From: a virus
Length of the DNA: 39,521 bases
IMG/VR virus record: IMGVR_UViG_3300046740_000756
Span: 1 to 39,521 of that record
Strand: one strand, 5' to 3'
The position numbers and the translations under genes are program-made. How positions within the stretch are numbered: position 1 is the stretch's first letter; every line of letters begins with the position of its first letter. Shown here piece by piece: positions 24,318 through 31,092 of the stretch. Under the pieces are notes generated by a model. It was not told where the DNA came from. It worked only from the letters and a program-made list of their open reading frames with translations, and did not search any database.

Positions 24318-24532
24318 GACGCCCGGCGCCGGATGGCGGCGACGCGCTCCCGATTGTCGGCCAGGCACCCCGCGCAGCACGACCGGCCCGGGACGACAGG
24401 ATCCCCGCACAGGCAATTACCTCGCGCCTTCGCTTCTGCGCGGGCGCGGATTACGTTGGCGGCGCAACGTGAGATGCAGCGTTGGCAGCATCGTCTCCCG
24501 GGCTTTGATGGGCGTCCGCAAAAGCACTTCAT
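24314..24532 (-). CDS. Duplicated Cys-motif mini-protein
   Basis: This 72-residue product contains two copies of the same metal-binding pattern, CxCG-x-P-x3-PGR-x-CC-x2-C, at Cys3/5/15/16/19 and Cys40/42/52/53/56, separated by an Arg-rich helix. The identical spacing shows an internal duplication. It should bind two zinc ions and probably nucleic acid. Its start overlaps the integrase stop (ATGA) and its stop overlaps the next gene's start (ATGA). It may be a recombination directionality or regulatory factor, by position only. Confidence 0.65.
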   Translation of the reverse strand: MKCFCGRPSKPGRRCCQRCISRCAANVIRARAEAKARGNCLCGDPVVPGRSCCAGCLADNRERVAAIRRRAS

Positions 24533-25674
24533 GAGGCCACCCCCTTCCGCGTCCTCGCCGGCTCCGGCTTCCCACCGTCGATCGCCTGGAGCACCCCGAA
24601 GCGTCCACCGCGCTCGGTCTCCTCGGCGGCCCGCCGGACGGCGCTGTCGGCCAGGTGGGCGTAGCGCTCGGTCACTGTGATGGAGCTGTGCCCCAGCAGC
24701 CCGCGCACCTCCTCCAGGCTCCACCGGCGGCCCCACAACCCCGAGACCAGGCTGGCGGCGCAGGTGTGGCGGAAGCTGTGCCAGGTGACCGGGACCTCAC
24801 CCGCGCCGCGCGCGATGCCAGCGGCCGCGAGGTAGGCGGGGAGGGGATCGACCGGCCTCGGCGTGCCCTTGCCGCCGCCGGGGAGCTCGGGGCGCTCGGT
24901 CCTATGCAAGTGCTTGCCGGGCTGGCGCCGCGCGCCCGTGGGGCCCGGGAAGACCAGCTTGTGCGGGTTGCTCTTGCAGTAGGCCGGCAGGAGCGCGAGC
25001 CAGGTCCGGAGCGCCTCCAGCACCAGGCCGAAGAGCGGGACGCGGCGGATCTTGCTCTTCGCCCCCCGGGTGTTCTTCGGGCCCCTGGTGGCCGAGCCGC
25101 GCCGGATGGTGATCTCGGGGTGGCGCCCTTCCAGCCGCACGTCGTCCAGCCGCAGGTTGAACATCTCGCCTTCGCGGATGCCGGTGCCGATCGCGAAGCC
25201 CATCCACAGCCGATCGCGCGACGGGATCGCCTCGCAGGCCTGGAAGATGGCGCGGACGAGGTTCAACGCGTTCTGCACCGACTGCCTCGCGAGGCGCTCG
25301 CCCCGGTGGCGCCCCGCTCGAGCGCGCTTCCGGTCGACGATGGCGAGCCAGTCCCGCACGTCGCGCCGGCGCACCGCGGCCAGGGGCAGGGCGGCCAGCG
25401 CAGTGCCCTCCACGTGGGCATGCCAGATCGAGCGGCCGACCTCGGCGTACCCCTCGCGCTCCCGGCGCTCGAGGACGTGCGCCCCCCAGGCGGCCACGGT
25501 GAGCGCGCGGCTCATGTCGGGCGTGTACGCCGTGCGCGCGTGCTCCAGCGCCGCCGCCGCGGCCTCCGGCGTGGGGTGGACCCCAAGGGAGACCCGGCCC
25601 GCCGGCGTGCGCAGGCGCGCCCGGTGGCCCTTGCCGTGCGGGCTGACGTTCCCGGTGCCTCTCGCGCGTGTCAT
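24529..25674 (-). CDS. int: Tyrosine integrase
   Basis: The 381-residue site-specific recombinase should join attP to a host tRNA-Thr gene. It has an AP2-like N-terminal arm-binding region (about 10-55), a SAM-like core-binding domain (about 57-145) and a catalytic domain with Arg167 (GTGIREGE), a basic strand with Lys near 206-208, His299 and Arg302 (WHSFRHT), His329 (LLGH) and the nucleophile Tyr338 (TERYAH). The linker between core-binding and catalytic domains seems shortened: NLVRAIFQ runs straight into ACEAIPSRDRLW, where relatives usually have about 30 more residues. All catalytic residues are present. The gene is in one operon with recT. Confidence 0.93.
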   Translation of the reverse strand: MTRARGTGNVSPHGKGHRARLRTPAGRVSLGVHPTPEAAAAALEHARTAYTPDMSRALTVAAWGAHVLERREREGYAEVGRSIWHAHVEGTALAALPLAAVRRRDVRDWLAIVDRKRARAGRHRGERLARQSVQNALNLVRAIFQACEAIPSRDRLWMGFAIGTGIREGEMFNLRLDDVRLEGRHPEITIRRGSATRGPKNTRGAKSKIRRVPLFGLVLEALRTWLALLPAYCKSNPHKLVFPGPTGARRQPGKHLHRTERPELPGGGKGTPRPVDPLPAYLAAAGIARGAGEVPVTWHSFRHTCAASLVSGLWGRRWSLEEVRGLLGHSSITVTERYAHLADSAVRRAAEETERGGRFGVLQAIDGGKPEPARTRKGVAS

Positions 25675-25677
25675 GGG

Positions 25678-25902
25678 CTACTCGTTCTCCGCGCGGCGGC
25701 GCCCGAGGCCAGCGCTCGCGAGGAGCTGGCGGCCGAGGTCTGCATCCCCGTCGCCCGGCGCGAGCAGCGCGCCTGCGCCCCGCACCCGCCGCAGCTTGGG
25801 GGGCTCCTCCTCCAGCGCCAGCTCGGCGGCGGCTTCCTCCAGCAGGTGCGCCTCCTCGGCGCGCAACGCGGCCAGGGCCTTCAACAGGCGGGCGAGCTTC
25901 AC
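25678..25902 (-). CDS. Small helical protein upstream of int
   Basis: The 74-residue product has an N-terminal amphipathic helix rich in Leu, Ala and Glu (1-33) and a C-terminal basic segment with DADLGRQLLASAGLGRRR. The size and position just before the integrase gene would suit an excisionase, but no MerR-like HTH is evident. The GTG start overlaps the upstream stop (GTGA), and the stop is three bases from the int ATG. Confidence 0.5.
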   Translation of the reverse strand: MKLARLLKALAALRAEEAHLLEEAAAELALEEEPPKLRRVRGAGALLAPGDGDADLGRQLLASAGLGRRRAENE

Positions 25903-26147
25903 GGCGTCTCCTCGGCGGCCAGGGCGTCGAGCGCCTGGAGCGCCTCCAGCTCCTCAGCGGACCGCGCCCGGTGGCGGGTGTGGTCCCGCAGCGACCGCGC
26001 CACGCTGGCAGCGCTGGCGCCGGCGGGCACGATGGCCCCCGCGAGCCCCGGCCAGCCGGCGGCGGTGAGCAGGTCGGCCACGCGGGCGAGGGCGCGCCGC
26101 TGCTCCAGCGCCACGCGCTCCTCGACGGTGAGCTCCAGCGTGGTCAC
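25899..26147 (-). CDS. Small hypothetical protein
   Basis: The 82-residue, mostly helical product starts VTTLELTVEERVALEQRR and has a Gly/Ala-rich centre and an acidic C-terminal helix. It starts with GTG in a GTGA overlap and ends in another GTGA overlap. No family is recognised. It is co-transcribed with recT and int. Confidence 0.5.
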   Translation of the reverse strand: MTTLELTVEERVALEQRRALARVADLLTAAGWPGLAGAIVPAGASAASVARSLRDHTRHRARSAEELEALQALDALAAEETP

Positions 26148-26332
26148 GGCCGGTTCTCCGCTGCCCCTGCGGGCGCCTGCTCGGCGTTCCAGGCGGCCTC
26201 GTCCTCCTCGATGCCCAGCAGGATCTCCGCGCACGTCGCGGCGTCCTCGGCGCTGTGCTCCTCGAGCGGCTGCGCGCAGCCGTTGCAGCGCCCCAGGAAG
26301 GCCAGGTGCTCCTCGACGGGATCGGCGGCCAC
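26144..26332 (-). CDS. Small CxxC protein
   Basis: The 62-residue acidic product has a CNGC motif (Cys16, Cys19) and a third Cys at 34. The GTG start is preceded by GAGGTAGGCC, which overlaps the recT stop and again resembles the GGTAGG element. It probably binds a metal weakly or not at all. The function is unknown. Confidence 0.5.
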   Translation of the reverse strand: MAADPVEEHLAFLGRCNGCAQPLEEHSAEDAATCAEILLGIEEDEAAWNAEQAPAGAAENRP

Positions 26333-26335
26333 GGC

Positions 26336-27184
26336 CTACCTCTTCCCCTGGTCGATCTCGCGGGCGATGGCGTCGTCGGTCAGCTCCTCGGCCACCTCGA
26401 TCGGCGCCTCCGCGGGCGCGTTGCCGCGGGTCTTGACCGCCGCCCAGATTTCCTCGGGGATCTCGTACTTCCCCTCCTCGTTCTCCCGCAGCGCGGCGGC
26501 GAGCAGGGCCGAGCGGGGCACGTACTCCAGGACCCGCTTCAAGACCGTCTTGCGGCACATGCCCTCGAAGTTCGTCTCCCACGGACCGCCGGTCGCCTTG
26601 CTGAAGGAGCGGTAGTAGTCGAGGTCCTCGCGCGTGAGCACCTCCCGGATCGTCCCCTCGGTGGTCGTCTCGATCACCGAGTAGGCATGAGTGATCGGCG
26701 CGTCGCGTCGAGCCTCGGTGGCCTTGCGGTGGCGAATGAACGGCTTGTCCCCCAGCTCGTACTCGAACATGTCCGGCTCGAACACGCTGCACGCCACGAT
26801 CGACTTGACGAAGCCCGAGCGGTACGCGAGCGCGATCAGCCCGCGGGGGCCGACGATGAGCGAGGCGTTGCCCTTGTAGGGCACGGCGTAGGCCTGGTCC
26901 CCCAGCTCCAGCCCGAGGTGCAGGCAGGACAGGGCGACGGCGGCGATCGAGTCCGGCGAGGCCTCCACCTTGCGCGAGACGGCGAGCGCCATCGAGCAGG
27001 CCCTGGTCACCATCGTGTCGCCGTCCTCGGGGAAGAGCCCGGCGAGGGTCTCGCGCTGCGACTGGAAGATCCGCCGGATCCTGTCGTCGGCCTCGGCGCG
27101 CGGGCTGCGCTGCGCTGGCGCAGCGGGCGGCACCTGGGGGCGCTGGGGTTGCGTGGTCGGTCTGCCGTTCCTGGTCGTTTCCAT
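26336..27184 (-). CDS. recT: RecT-family single-strand annealing protein
   Basis: The 282-residue protein should anneal complementary DNA strands in phage recombination. After a disordered Pro/Gln-rich start (1-32), the RecT domain shows LSCLHLGLELG, QAYAVPYKGNASLIVGPRGLIALAYRSG (about 103-130, given as a location) and the later KATGGPW ... MCRKTVLKRVLEYVP block, all diagnostic. A strong AGGAGGAGG ribosome site precedes the ATG. No exonuclease partner (RecE or YqaJ type) is evident nearby. It is transcribed with the integrase from the operator-bearing promoter near 28020. Confidence 0.92.
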   Translation of the reverse strand: METTRNGRPTTQPQRPQVPPAAPAQRSPRAEADDRIRRIFQSQRETLAGLFPEDGDTMVTRACSMALAVSRKVEASPDSIAAVALSCLHLGLELGDQAYAVPYKGNASLIVGPRGLIALAYRSGFVKSIVACSVFEPDMFEYELGDKPFIRHRKATEARRDAPITHAYSVIETTTEGTIREVLTREDLDYYRSFSKATGGPWETNFEGMCRKTVLKRVLEYVPRSALLAAALRENEEGKYEIPEEIWAAVKTRGNAPAEAPIEVAEELTDDAIAREIDQGKR

Positions 27185-27186
27185 GG

Positions 27187-27600
27187 CTAAGCTCCTCCTC
27201 CTGAAACCATCCTTTTCGCTTCGTCCAGCGCCTCGCGCCGCTCGCTGCTGTCCGCCTCCGGGTCCGTCGCCATCCGCGCTAGCTGCCTCAGCGACATCCG
27301 CCGCACCTCGCGCGGCACGCCATCGCGGTCCGCGCAGATCAGCCCCTCCACCTCGCGGCCCAGGGTGGTGATCGCCCGCCCGTGCTTGTCGCCGATGCAC
27401 CCCTGATCCACCAGCGAGCGGATCGCGCTGCCCAGGCTCGACGCCACCACCGCGATCCCGTCGTCGGCCGCGCGCACCAGCAGCACGCGCGCGACGGGGC
27501 CGAGCTTCTCCAGCGCCCGCTCGGCGCGGCCCATGCCCTCGATGCGCCGGCTGTACTGCGACGGAGCCCGGCTCGACCTGTAGAGCGGGCTGTCCGTCAC
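27187..27600 (-). CDS. Hypothetical protein upstream of recT
   Basis: The 137-residue product is helical, with a segment VARVLLVRAADDGIAVVASSLGSAIRSLVDQG (about 36-67, as location) that may hold a degenerate HTH. A conserved-looking C-terminal helix with ERREALDEAKRM follows. The GTG start overlaps the previous stop (GTGA). There is no known family; a role with RecT is suggested only by operon order. Confidence 0.5.
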   Translation of the reverse strand: MTDSPLYRSSRAPSQYSRRIEGMGRAERALEKLGPVARVLLVRAADDGIAVVASSLGSAIRSLVDQGCIGDKHGRAITTLGREVEGLICADRDGVPREVRRMSLRQLARMATDPEADSSERREALDEAKRMVSGGGA

Positions 27601-27998
27601 GCGCGCACCTCGGCTTCCTGCAACGCGAGCGGCTGCGCGGCGCAGTAGTGCTCCCAGTGCTCCACCACCTCCGCCCGGGTGTGGCGGTGCGCCTCCAGGT
27701 AGTACGGCTCGCTGCCCCCGGTGAAGCACACCAGCACCCGCATGCTTTCGACGCGCAGCCAGGCGCGCAGCTTGCCGGCGGCGAGCCCATCCACCAGCGG
27801 CGCGGCGTGGGCCAGGGCATCGCCCAAGGCGCGACTAAGGGCGCCGAGCGCGTCGTCGATCTCCTCCTCCCACGAGATGGCCTCGACATCCGGCGATCGC
27901 GGCGCGCCGCTTACCGCGCGGTGTCGCACGCTGCGCAGGTGGGCCGCGGCCAGGGCCAGCGCGGCGTACGGGTCGACCGGGGCGGGGGCGTTGTCCAT
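27597..27998 (-). CDS. First gene of the leftward operon, unknown
   Basis: The 133-residue product starts MDNAPAPVDPYAALALAAAHL. It has a long helical centre and a C-terminal strand-helix part with MRVLVCFTGGSEPYYLEAHRHTRAEVVEHWEHY (about 86-118, as location). There is no Shine-Dalgarno site: the ATG lies six bases after the predicted -10, so the transcript should be leaderless. A TTG two codons upstream is an alternative start but lies even closer to the -10. The function is unknown. Confidence 0.55.
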   Translation of the reverse strand: MDNAPAPVDPYAALALAAAHLRSVRHRAVSGAPRSPDVEAISWEEEIDDALGALSRALGDALAHAAPLVDGLAAGKLRAWLRVESMRVLVCFTGGSEPYYLEAHRHTRAEVVEHWEHYCAAQPLALQEAEVRA

Positions 27999-28004
27999 GC
28001 CCAA

Positions 28005-28033
28005 CGTCTACAACCGTACGCGTAGAAAGTCAA
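28005..28033 (-). promoter_or_regulatory. Leftward promoter of the int/recT operon (leaderless)
   Basis: On the minus strand TTGACT is followed by 17 bases and then TAGACG, then six bases to the ATG at 27998. The predicted start point is the ATG itself. The layout closely matches the Cro-side promoter at 29119-29147, with operator O1 filling the spacer. Confidence 0.65.
28008..28025. promoter_or_regulatory. Operator O1
   Basis: CTAC-AACCGTACGC-GTAG. It shares 13 of 18 positions with the reverse complement of O2 and 13 of 18 with the reverse complement of O3. It lies between the -35 and -10 of the leftward promoter. Confidence 0.65.
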
Positions 28034-28040
28034 GCGACAA

Positions 28041-28472
28041 TCACGCGCGAAGACGTAGCTGCGCGCAAACGTCGAGAATCAGGGCCCGGGGCGCGTGCCG
28101 CTGGCTCCACACCAGGTAAGCGGCCCCCCGGCTGCGCTCCGAACGAGGCAGCGCCACCTCGAGGGCCAGCAGATCGCGGTCGGCCTCCGAGTGCGCCACG
28201 CCACGCCGGAACAGATAGGCCGCGGTCAGCTCGCGGTGGATCTCCCAGCCTTGCTCGCGCGCGTCTGTTTTCCAGGAGTACACCAGCAGGTCGGCCGTGC
28301 TCCGCTCCTCGGCCCGCGCTCGCACCGCGAGCCGCATCCCCAGACGCAGCGCCAGGAAGCGCGGGTCAGCGAACGGCGGAAACTGGGCTTCCGCGCGCAG
28401 GTTTTCGGCAAGTCGCACGCGGGCGGCGTCCCCTAGGATCGTCCGCCTTCCGTCCAGGATGATGTTCCCCAC
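28041..28472 (-). CDS. ImmA/IrrE-like protein lacking the metal-binding histidines
   Basis: The 143-residue product has the layout of ImmA/IrrE proteins, which inactivate phage or ICE repressors by cutting them. In place of HExxH it has RELTA (residues 80-84), followed by HSEAD (94-98) and LEVALPR (104-110), the usual downstream Glu/Asp and Pro blocks. Both zinc-binding His are therefore missing while the Glu remains, so it is probably not an active protease. It follows the repressor gene on the same strand, like immA behind immR. The GTG start at 28472 is the best in-frame choice but lacks a strong ribosome site. Confidence 0.6.
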   Translation of the reverse strand: MGNIILDGRRTILGDAARVRLAENLRAEAQFPPFADPRFLALRLGMRLAVRARAEERSTADLLVYSWKTDAREQGWEIHRELTAAYLFRRGVAHSEADRDLLALEVALPRSERSRGAAYLVWSQRHAPRALILDVCAQLRLRA

Positions 28473-28525
28473 GATGCGCAGGGTGGCTGCTCTTCGCCAT
28501 CCTGCGCAAGGTCGAGAAGTTGACG

Positions 28526-29155
28526 CTAGGACCGTTTCTGTCCGCGCAGGACGCTGGCCGGTCTGATTTTGCTTGCGCGCTCGCCGACTTCCCTCTCGAG
28601 GTCCCTCGCGTCGTTCTCGGTGGTCGCGGCGATGCGGGCCTCGAGCGGAGCCCACCGTTTCCAGAAATCTGCCAACTCGATCACGAGCTGCGCCTCGGCG
28701 CGCGTCACCTGCACCGTCACCGGCCACATCCCCACGGCTTGCACGGCGAACCGCGGCGCCAGGCGCTCCTCGATCACTGACTGCGCCGCATCATCCCATC
28801 CCGGCAGATCCGAGTAGGAGCGTGGCCGCGGGGCGCCAGCCAGCAGTTCCTCGTAGGTCTGCCCGGAGAGCTTCGCGACGGCGTGCGCGACTTTCACGCC
28901 GATCGACCCCTCCCCCAGGGCGCTCGAGACCGTCTGCTGCGTCACGCCGAGAAGCCGCGCTAGTTCGGTCTGCGGCTGGTGCTTCTGGTCGAGCAAGCGC
29001 AGCGCCGCGCGCACACGATCCCGCTCCACCGGCTTGAGGGACTTCGCGCTGACCGACACCTCTTCGAGGCTAGGAGGAGCGGCTACGTCTCCGACTGTAT
29101 CGGCCTCGACGGGAGGGCTTGACAGTCTACTTTTACGCTTGTATACGTTCTGCAT
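28526..29155 (-). CDS. HTH repressor (CI-like role)
   Basis: The product, up to 209 residues, has a HTH of the Cro/CI type at about 45-105, with recognition segment GVTQQTVSSAL, and a C-terminal domain (about 115-200) unlike the S24/LexA peptidase. RecA-driven self-cleavage is therefore not expected. It is divergent from a Cro-like gene with an almost identical recognition helix, and an ImmA-like gene follows. These features fit the lysogeny repressor. The start is uncertain: the ATG at 29155 overlaps the opposing ATG and its first 12 codons lie in the opposing promoter, so an internal GTG near residue 33 is possible. Confidence 0.75.
   Translation of the reverse strand: MQNVYKRKSRLSSPPVEADTVGDVAAPPSLEEVSVSAKSLKPVERDRVRAALRLLDQKHQPQTELARLLGVTQQTVSSALGEGSIGVKVAHAVAKLSGQTYEELLAGAPRPRSYSDLPGWDDAAQSVIEERLAPRFAVQAVGMWPVTVQVTRAEAQLVIELADFWKRWAPLEARIAATTENDARDLEREVGERASKIRPASVLRGQKRS
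29119..29147 (+). promoter_or_regulatory. Cro-side promoter (leaderless)
   Basis: TTGACA (29119-29124), a 17-base spacer and TATACG (29142-29147) are followed by six bases and the ATG at 29154. Transcription would begin at the ATG. It contains operator O2 and matches the leftward promoter at 28005-28033 in layout and sequence. Confidence 0.75.
29127..29144. promoter_or_regulatory. Operator O2
   Basis: CTAC-TTTTACGCTT-GTAT. It lies between -35 and -10 of the Cro-side promoter and overlaps the 5' end of the longest repressor frame. Bound repressor would block the promoter directly. Confidence 0.65.
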
Positions 29156-29453
29156 GGCGGACGCTCAGACTCTGATGGCGAGGGAAGCCCTCCGGGGGTG
29201 GTTCAGGACCTCGGGCGCTTCACAGGCCGCGCTTGCCGAGGCTCTGGGCGTCACCCAGCAGACGATCTCGTCGCTCCTGAAAGACAGGGCGCCGAGCGAA
29301 GAGCTGTCGAAGGTGATCGAGGCGGCCACGGGGATCTCGTGGAAGGGGTGGTTCACCGCCGAGGAAATGGAGGCGCGCGCAACCCGGATCGCCCGGGCGC
29401 GAGAGCTGCGCGCCTCGCTCCGGCGATCCGGCCGACCGCGCCTGTCCCCCTGA
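29154..29453 (+). CDS. Cro-like HTH protein
   Basis: The 99-residue product has a HTH at about 17-60 with recognition segment GVTQQTISSLL, one or two residues different from the repressor's GVTQQTVSSAL. A Trp-rich turn (GISWKGWF) and an Arg-rich C-terminal helix follow. It is divergent from the repressor, with the two ATGs overlapping in CATG. It lacks a ribosome site, consistent with a leaderless mRNA. It should compete for the same operators and favour lytic growth. Confidence 0.8.
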   Translation: MADAQTLMAREALRGWFRTSGASQAALAEALGVTQQTISSLLKDRAPSEELSKVIEAATGISWKGWFTAEEMEARATRIARARELRASLRRSGRPRLSP

Positions 29454-29468
29454 CGGGTGCGAAGTGTT

Positions 29469-29486
29469 CTACGCGTTTAGGCGTAG
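29469..29486. promoter_or_regulatory. Operator O3
   Basis: CTACGC-GTTTAG-GCGTAG, a perfect 6-bp inverted repeat. It has the same CTAC-N10-GTAG frame as O1. It lies just after the Cro-like gene and before the rightward early genes. On the minus strand it could overlap a promoter (TTGCGG, 16 bases, TAGAAC) running back toward the repressor gene. Confidence 0.68.
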
Positions 29487-29518
29487 TCCGCAAGGGGTGA
29501 TTTTCGTTCAGGTGTCGA

Positions 29519-29537
29519 CGAAATTCCGACGATTTCG
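29519..29537. promoter_or_regulatory. Inverted repeat before the early operon
   Basis: CGAAAT and ATTTCG arms flank a seven-base centre. The motif CGAAATC also recurs in the control region at the window start. It may be a second regulator site. The rightward promoter itself is not clear to me. Confidence 0.4.
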
Positions 29538-29552
29538 CAGGAACGGAAGGGC

Positions 29553-29774
29553 ATGGCGATGGAGCAGGTGAAGGGCGACGCGGTGGCGGTGACGCCGGAC
29601 GACGAGCACACCGCGCGGAGTCTGCTGGGCTACTCCACGCCGCAGCACATGGCGGGCTCGCTGCTGGCGACGTTCAGCGCCCTGCGCGACCGCGATCCCA
29701 CGGCCGGCGAGCGCGCTGCCCTGGACACCTTCCTGCGGGCCGTGGGCGCCATCGTCGCCATGGGTGGCGCGTGA
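29553..29774 (+). CDS. Small early protein, unknown
   Basis: The 73-residue product begins MAMEQVKGDAVAVTPDDEHT and is mostly helical, with a hydrophobic C-terminal helix (FLRAVGAIVAMGGA). GGAACGGAAGGG supplies a ribosome site; the ATG at 29559 is an alternative. It is the first gene of the rightward early block and lies after operator O3. The function is unknown. Confidence 0.55.
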   Translation: MAMEQVKGDAVAVTPDDEHTARSLLGYSTPQHMAGSLLATFSALRDRDPTAGERAALDTFLRAVGAIVAMGGA

Positions 29775-29920
29775 AGGCGCGGCTCCTGCTGGGCATGCTG
29801 GCGCGCCTGCGGCAGCTCTACGGCGAGCGGCAGGCGGCCCAGCTGCTGGCGATGCAGCTGCGCGGCTTCACGCGCCGCTGCGACGTGGTGCACCTCGAGA
29901 TGACGGGGGCGCGGTCGTGA
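29771..29920 (+). CDS. Very small basic protein
   Basis: This 49-residue frame starts with GTG in a GTGA overlap and ends in another GTGA overlap, so it fits the coupled chain of genes exactly. The product (VKARLLLGMLARLRQLYGER...) is a basic amphipathic helix. No family is known. Support comes from the coupling at both ends and from the lack of another gene in the interval. Confidence 0.45.
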   Translation: MKARLLLGMLARLRQLYGERQAAQLLAMQLRGFTRRCDVVHLEMTGARS

Positions 29921-30234
29921 GCGCCGAGCAAGAAGCGGCGGTCCGGCTCACGCCTGCGCGGGTGCGCCTCGCGGCGGACATCATCGCCAAGACCGAGGAC
30001 TATCGCGGCGGCTGCAACGGGTGCGACGACTGCCCCTGGCCCGACTACTTCACCACCGCCGAGCGGCGGACGCTCATCGTCGACTACCACACCTGGAACG
30101 GCGACCCGGAGGAGGCGACCGAGTCCAACATCCGGCACGCCGTGAAGTACGGCCTCGGGTGGGGCTCGCTGTTCGGCTACCTGACGGAGGCGCTGCTGAA
30201 GGTGGCCGGCGAAACCACCGGGGCCCGCTCTTGA
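29917..30234 (+). CDS. Three-Cys early protein, unknown
   Basis: The 105-residue product has a short Cys cluster, GGCNGCDDCPWPDYF (Cys33, 36, 39), between helices, and a C-terminal part with aromatic residues (GWGSLFGYL). It may bind a metal with a further ligand such as a His (YHTWNG). GTG start in a GTGA overlap; the stop overlaps the next start as TTGA. Confidence 0.5.
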   Translation: MSAEQEAAVRLTPARVRLAADIIAKTEDYRGGCNGCDDCPWPDYFTTAERRTLIVDYHTWNGDPEEATESNIRHAVKYGLGWGSLFGYLTEALLKVAGETTGARS

Positions 30235-30443
30235 GCCGCCGCGACCCCGAGGATCGGCTGCTCGACGAGCTGCTGGACGCGCCCGCGGACGATCCGCTGC
30301 GCCTCGAGCTGGAAGCGGACCACGCGCGCCGGCTGCCCGCGGTCGACGCCGGCACCATGTGCCCGATCCTGTTCGTGCTGCACATCGGCTGCGGAGCGCA
30401 GGCCATCGGGGTGACCGAGGTCGGCCACCGGGGGAAGCCGTGA
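30231..30443 (+). CDS. Small acidic protein, unknown
   Basis: The 70-residue product starts at a TTG overlapping the previous stop (TTGA). Its first 35 residues are acidic and Leu-rich (DRLLDELLDAPADDP). The second half has strands and two cysteines. It ends in a GTGA overlap. Support is mainly from gene coupling. Confidence 0.4.
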   Translation: MSRRDPEDRLLDELLDAPADDPLRLELEADHARRLPAVDAGTMCPILFVLHIGCGAQAIGVTEVGHRGKP

Positions 30444-30655
30444 ACCTCGAAGCCTCCATCGCCCGCCTGCTGCCGCCCTCGGCTCGCGTCCGGCTGCGCC
30501 TCGTGGCCGACAACCTCCGCGAGCTGGTGGAGCGCCGACGCGCCGACTGCGCGCGCCTCTCCCGCTGCGAGATCGAGTGGATCGAGGTGCACGGCTCCGA
30601 GCAGGCTCGCTGCCCCCAGGGCTGCGCCTCCTTCCGCCCGCGGAGGGCAGCGTGA
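30440..30655 (+). CDS. Small Arg-rich protein, unknown
   Basis: The 71-residue product is helical and basic (PPSARVRLRLVADNLRELVERRR), with four cysteines in the C-terminal half, two of them in CPQGC. GTG start in a GTGA overlap; the stop overlaps the resolvase start as TGATG. A small zinc-binding DNA-associated protein is possible. Confidence 0.45.
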   Translation: MNLEASIARLLPPSARVRLRLVADNLRELVERRRADCARLSRCEIEWIEVHGSEQARCPQGCASFRPRRAA

Positions 30656-31092
30656 TGCCCCGCCGCCGCGCCCCAGTCGTCACCCGCGCCAGCGAGGCGC
30701 CCCGCGCCCATGAGGCAGCGCTGCCCCCGCGGGACGCCCTGGTGCTGGAGGCGCCGATCCTCACCGTCTCCGAGGCCAACAAGCGCGGCCACTGGGCCAA
30801 GGGCGCCAGGCGCGCGAAGAGCCAGCGCGACGTCGTCAAGCTCCTCCTCGTCTCGAAGCTCGGCCGCGCCCCCGCGCCGCCGCTCGAGGTCCGCCTGGTC
30901 CGCATCGCGCCGCGCCGGCTCGACGGCGACAACCTCCAGCGCGCCTTGAAGGCCATCCGCGACGGCGTCGCCGACTGGCTGGGGGTGGACGACGGCGACC
31001 CGCGCCTGACCTGGCTCTACGACCAGGGGGCCGGCGCGCCCAAGTACTACGGCGTGCGCGTGGAACTGCGCGCCTCTGCGAGGTCAACGTGA
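30655..31092 (+). CDS. RusA-like Holliday junction resolvase
   Basis: The 145-residue product resembles RusA-type endonucleases, which cut four-way junctions during phage recombination. It shows SEANKRGHWAKGARRAKSQR (about 39-58), then RLDGDNLQRALKAIRDGVADWLGVDDGD (about 88-115, as location) with the family's acidic residues Asp90, Asp92 and Asp112/113, and a C-terminal strand GVRVELR. The N-terminus is longer than in E. coli RusA. It starts in a TGATG overlap. With RecT it forms the recombination toolkit. Confidence 0.82.
   Translation: MPRRRAPVVTRASEAPRAHEAALPPRDALVLEAPILTVSEANKRGHWAKGARRAKSQRDVVKLLLVSKLGRAPAPPLEVRLVRIAPRRLDGDNLQRALKAIRDGVADWLGVDDGDPRLTWLYDQGAGAPKYYGVRVELRASARST

Noticed and set aside
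26336-27889. A 517-codon recT frame extending far upstream
   Set aside because: The upstream part overlaps two other genes in another frame. A strong AGGAGGAGG site marks the ATG at 27184.
29820-30956. Long minus-strand frames across the early genes
   Set aside because: They are Arg/Pro/Ala-rich mirror frames of a GC-rich coding strand, without ribosome sites. The plus-strand genes form a tight coupled chain there.
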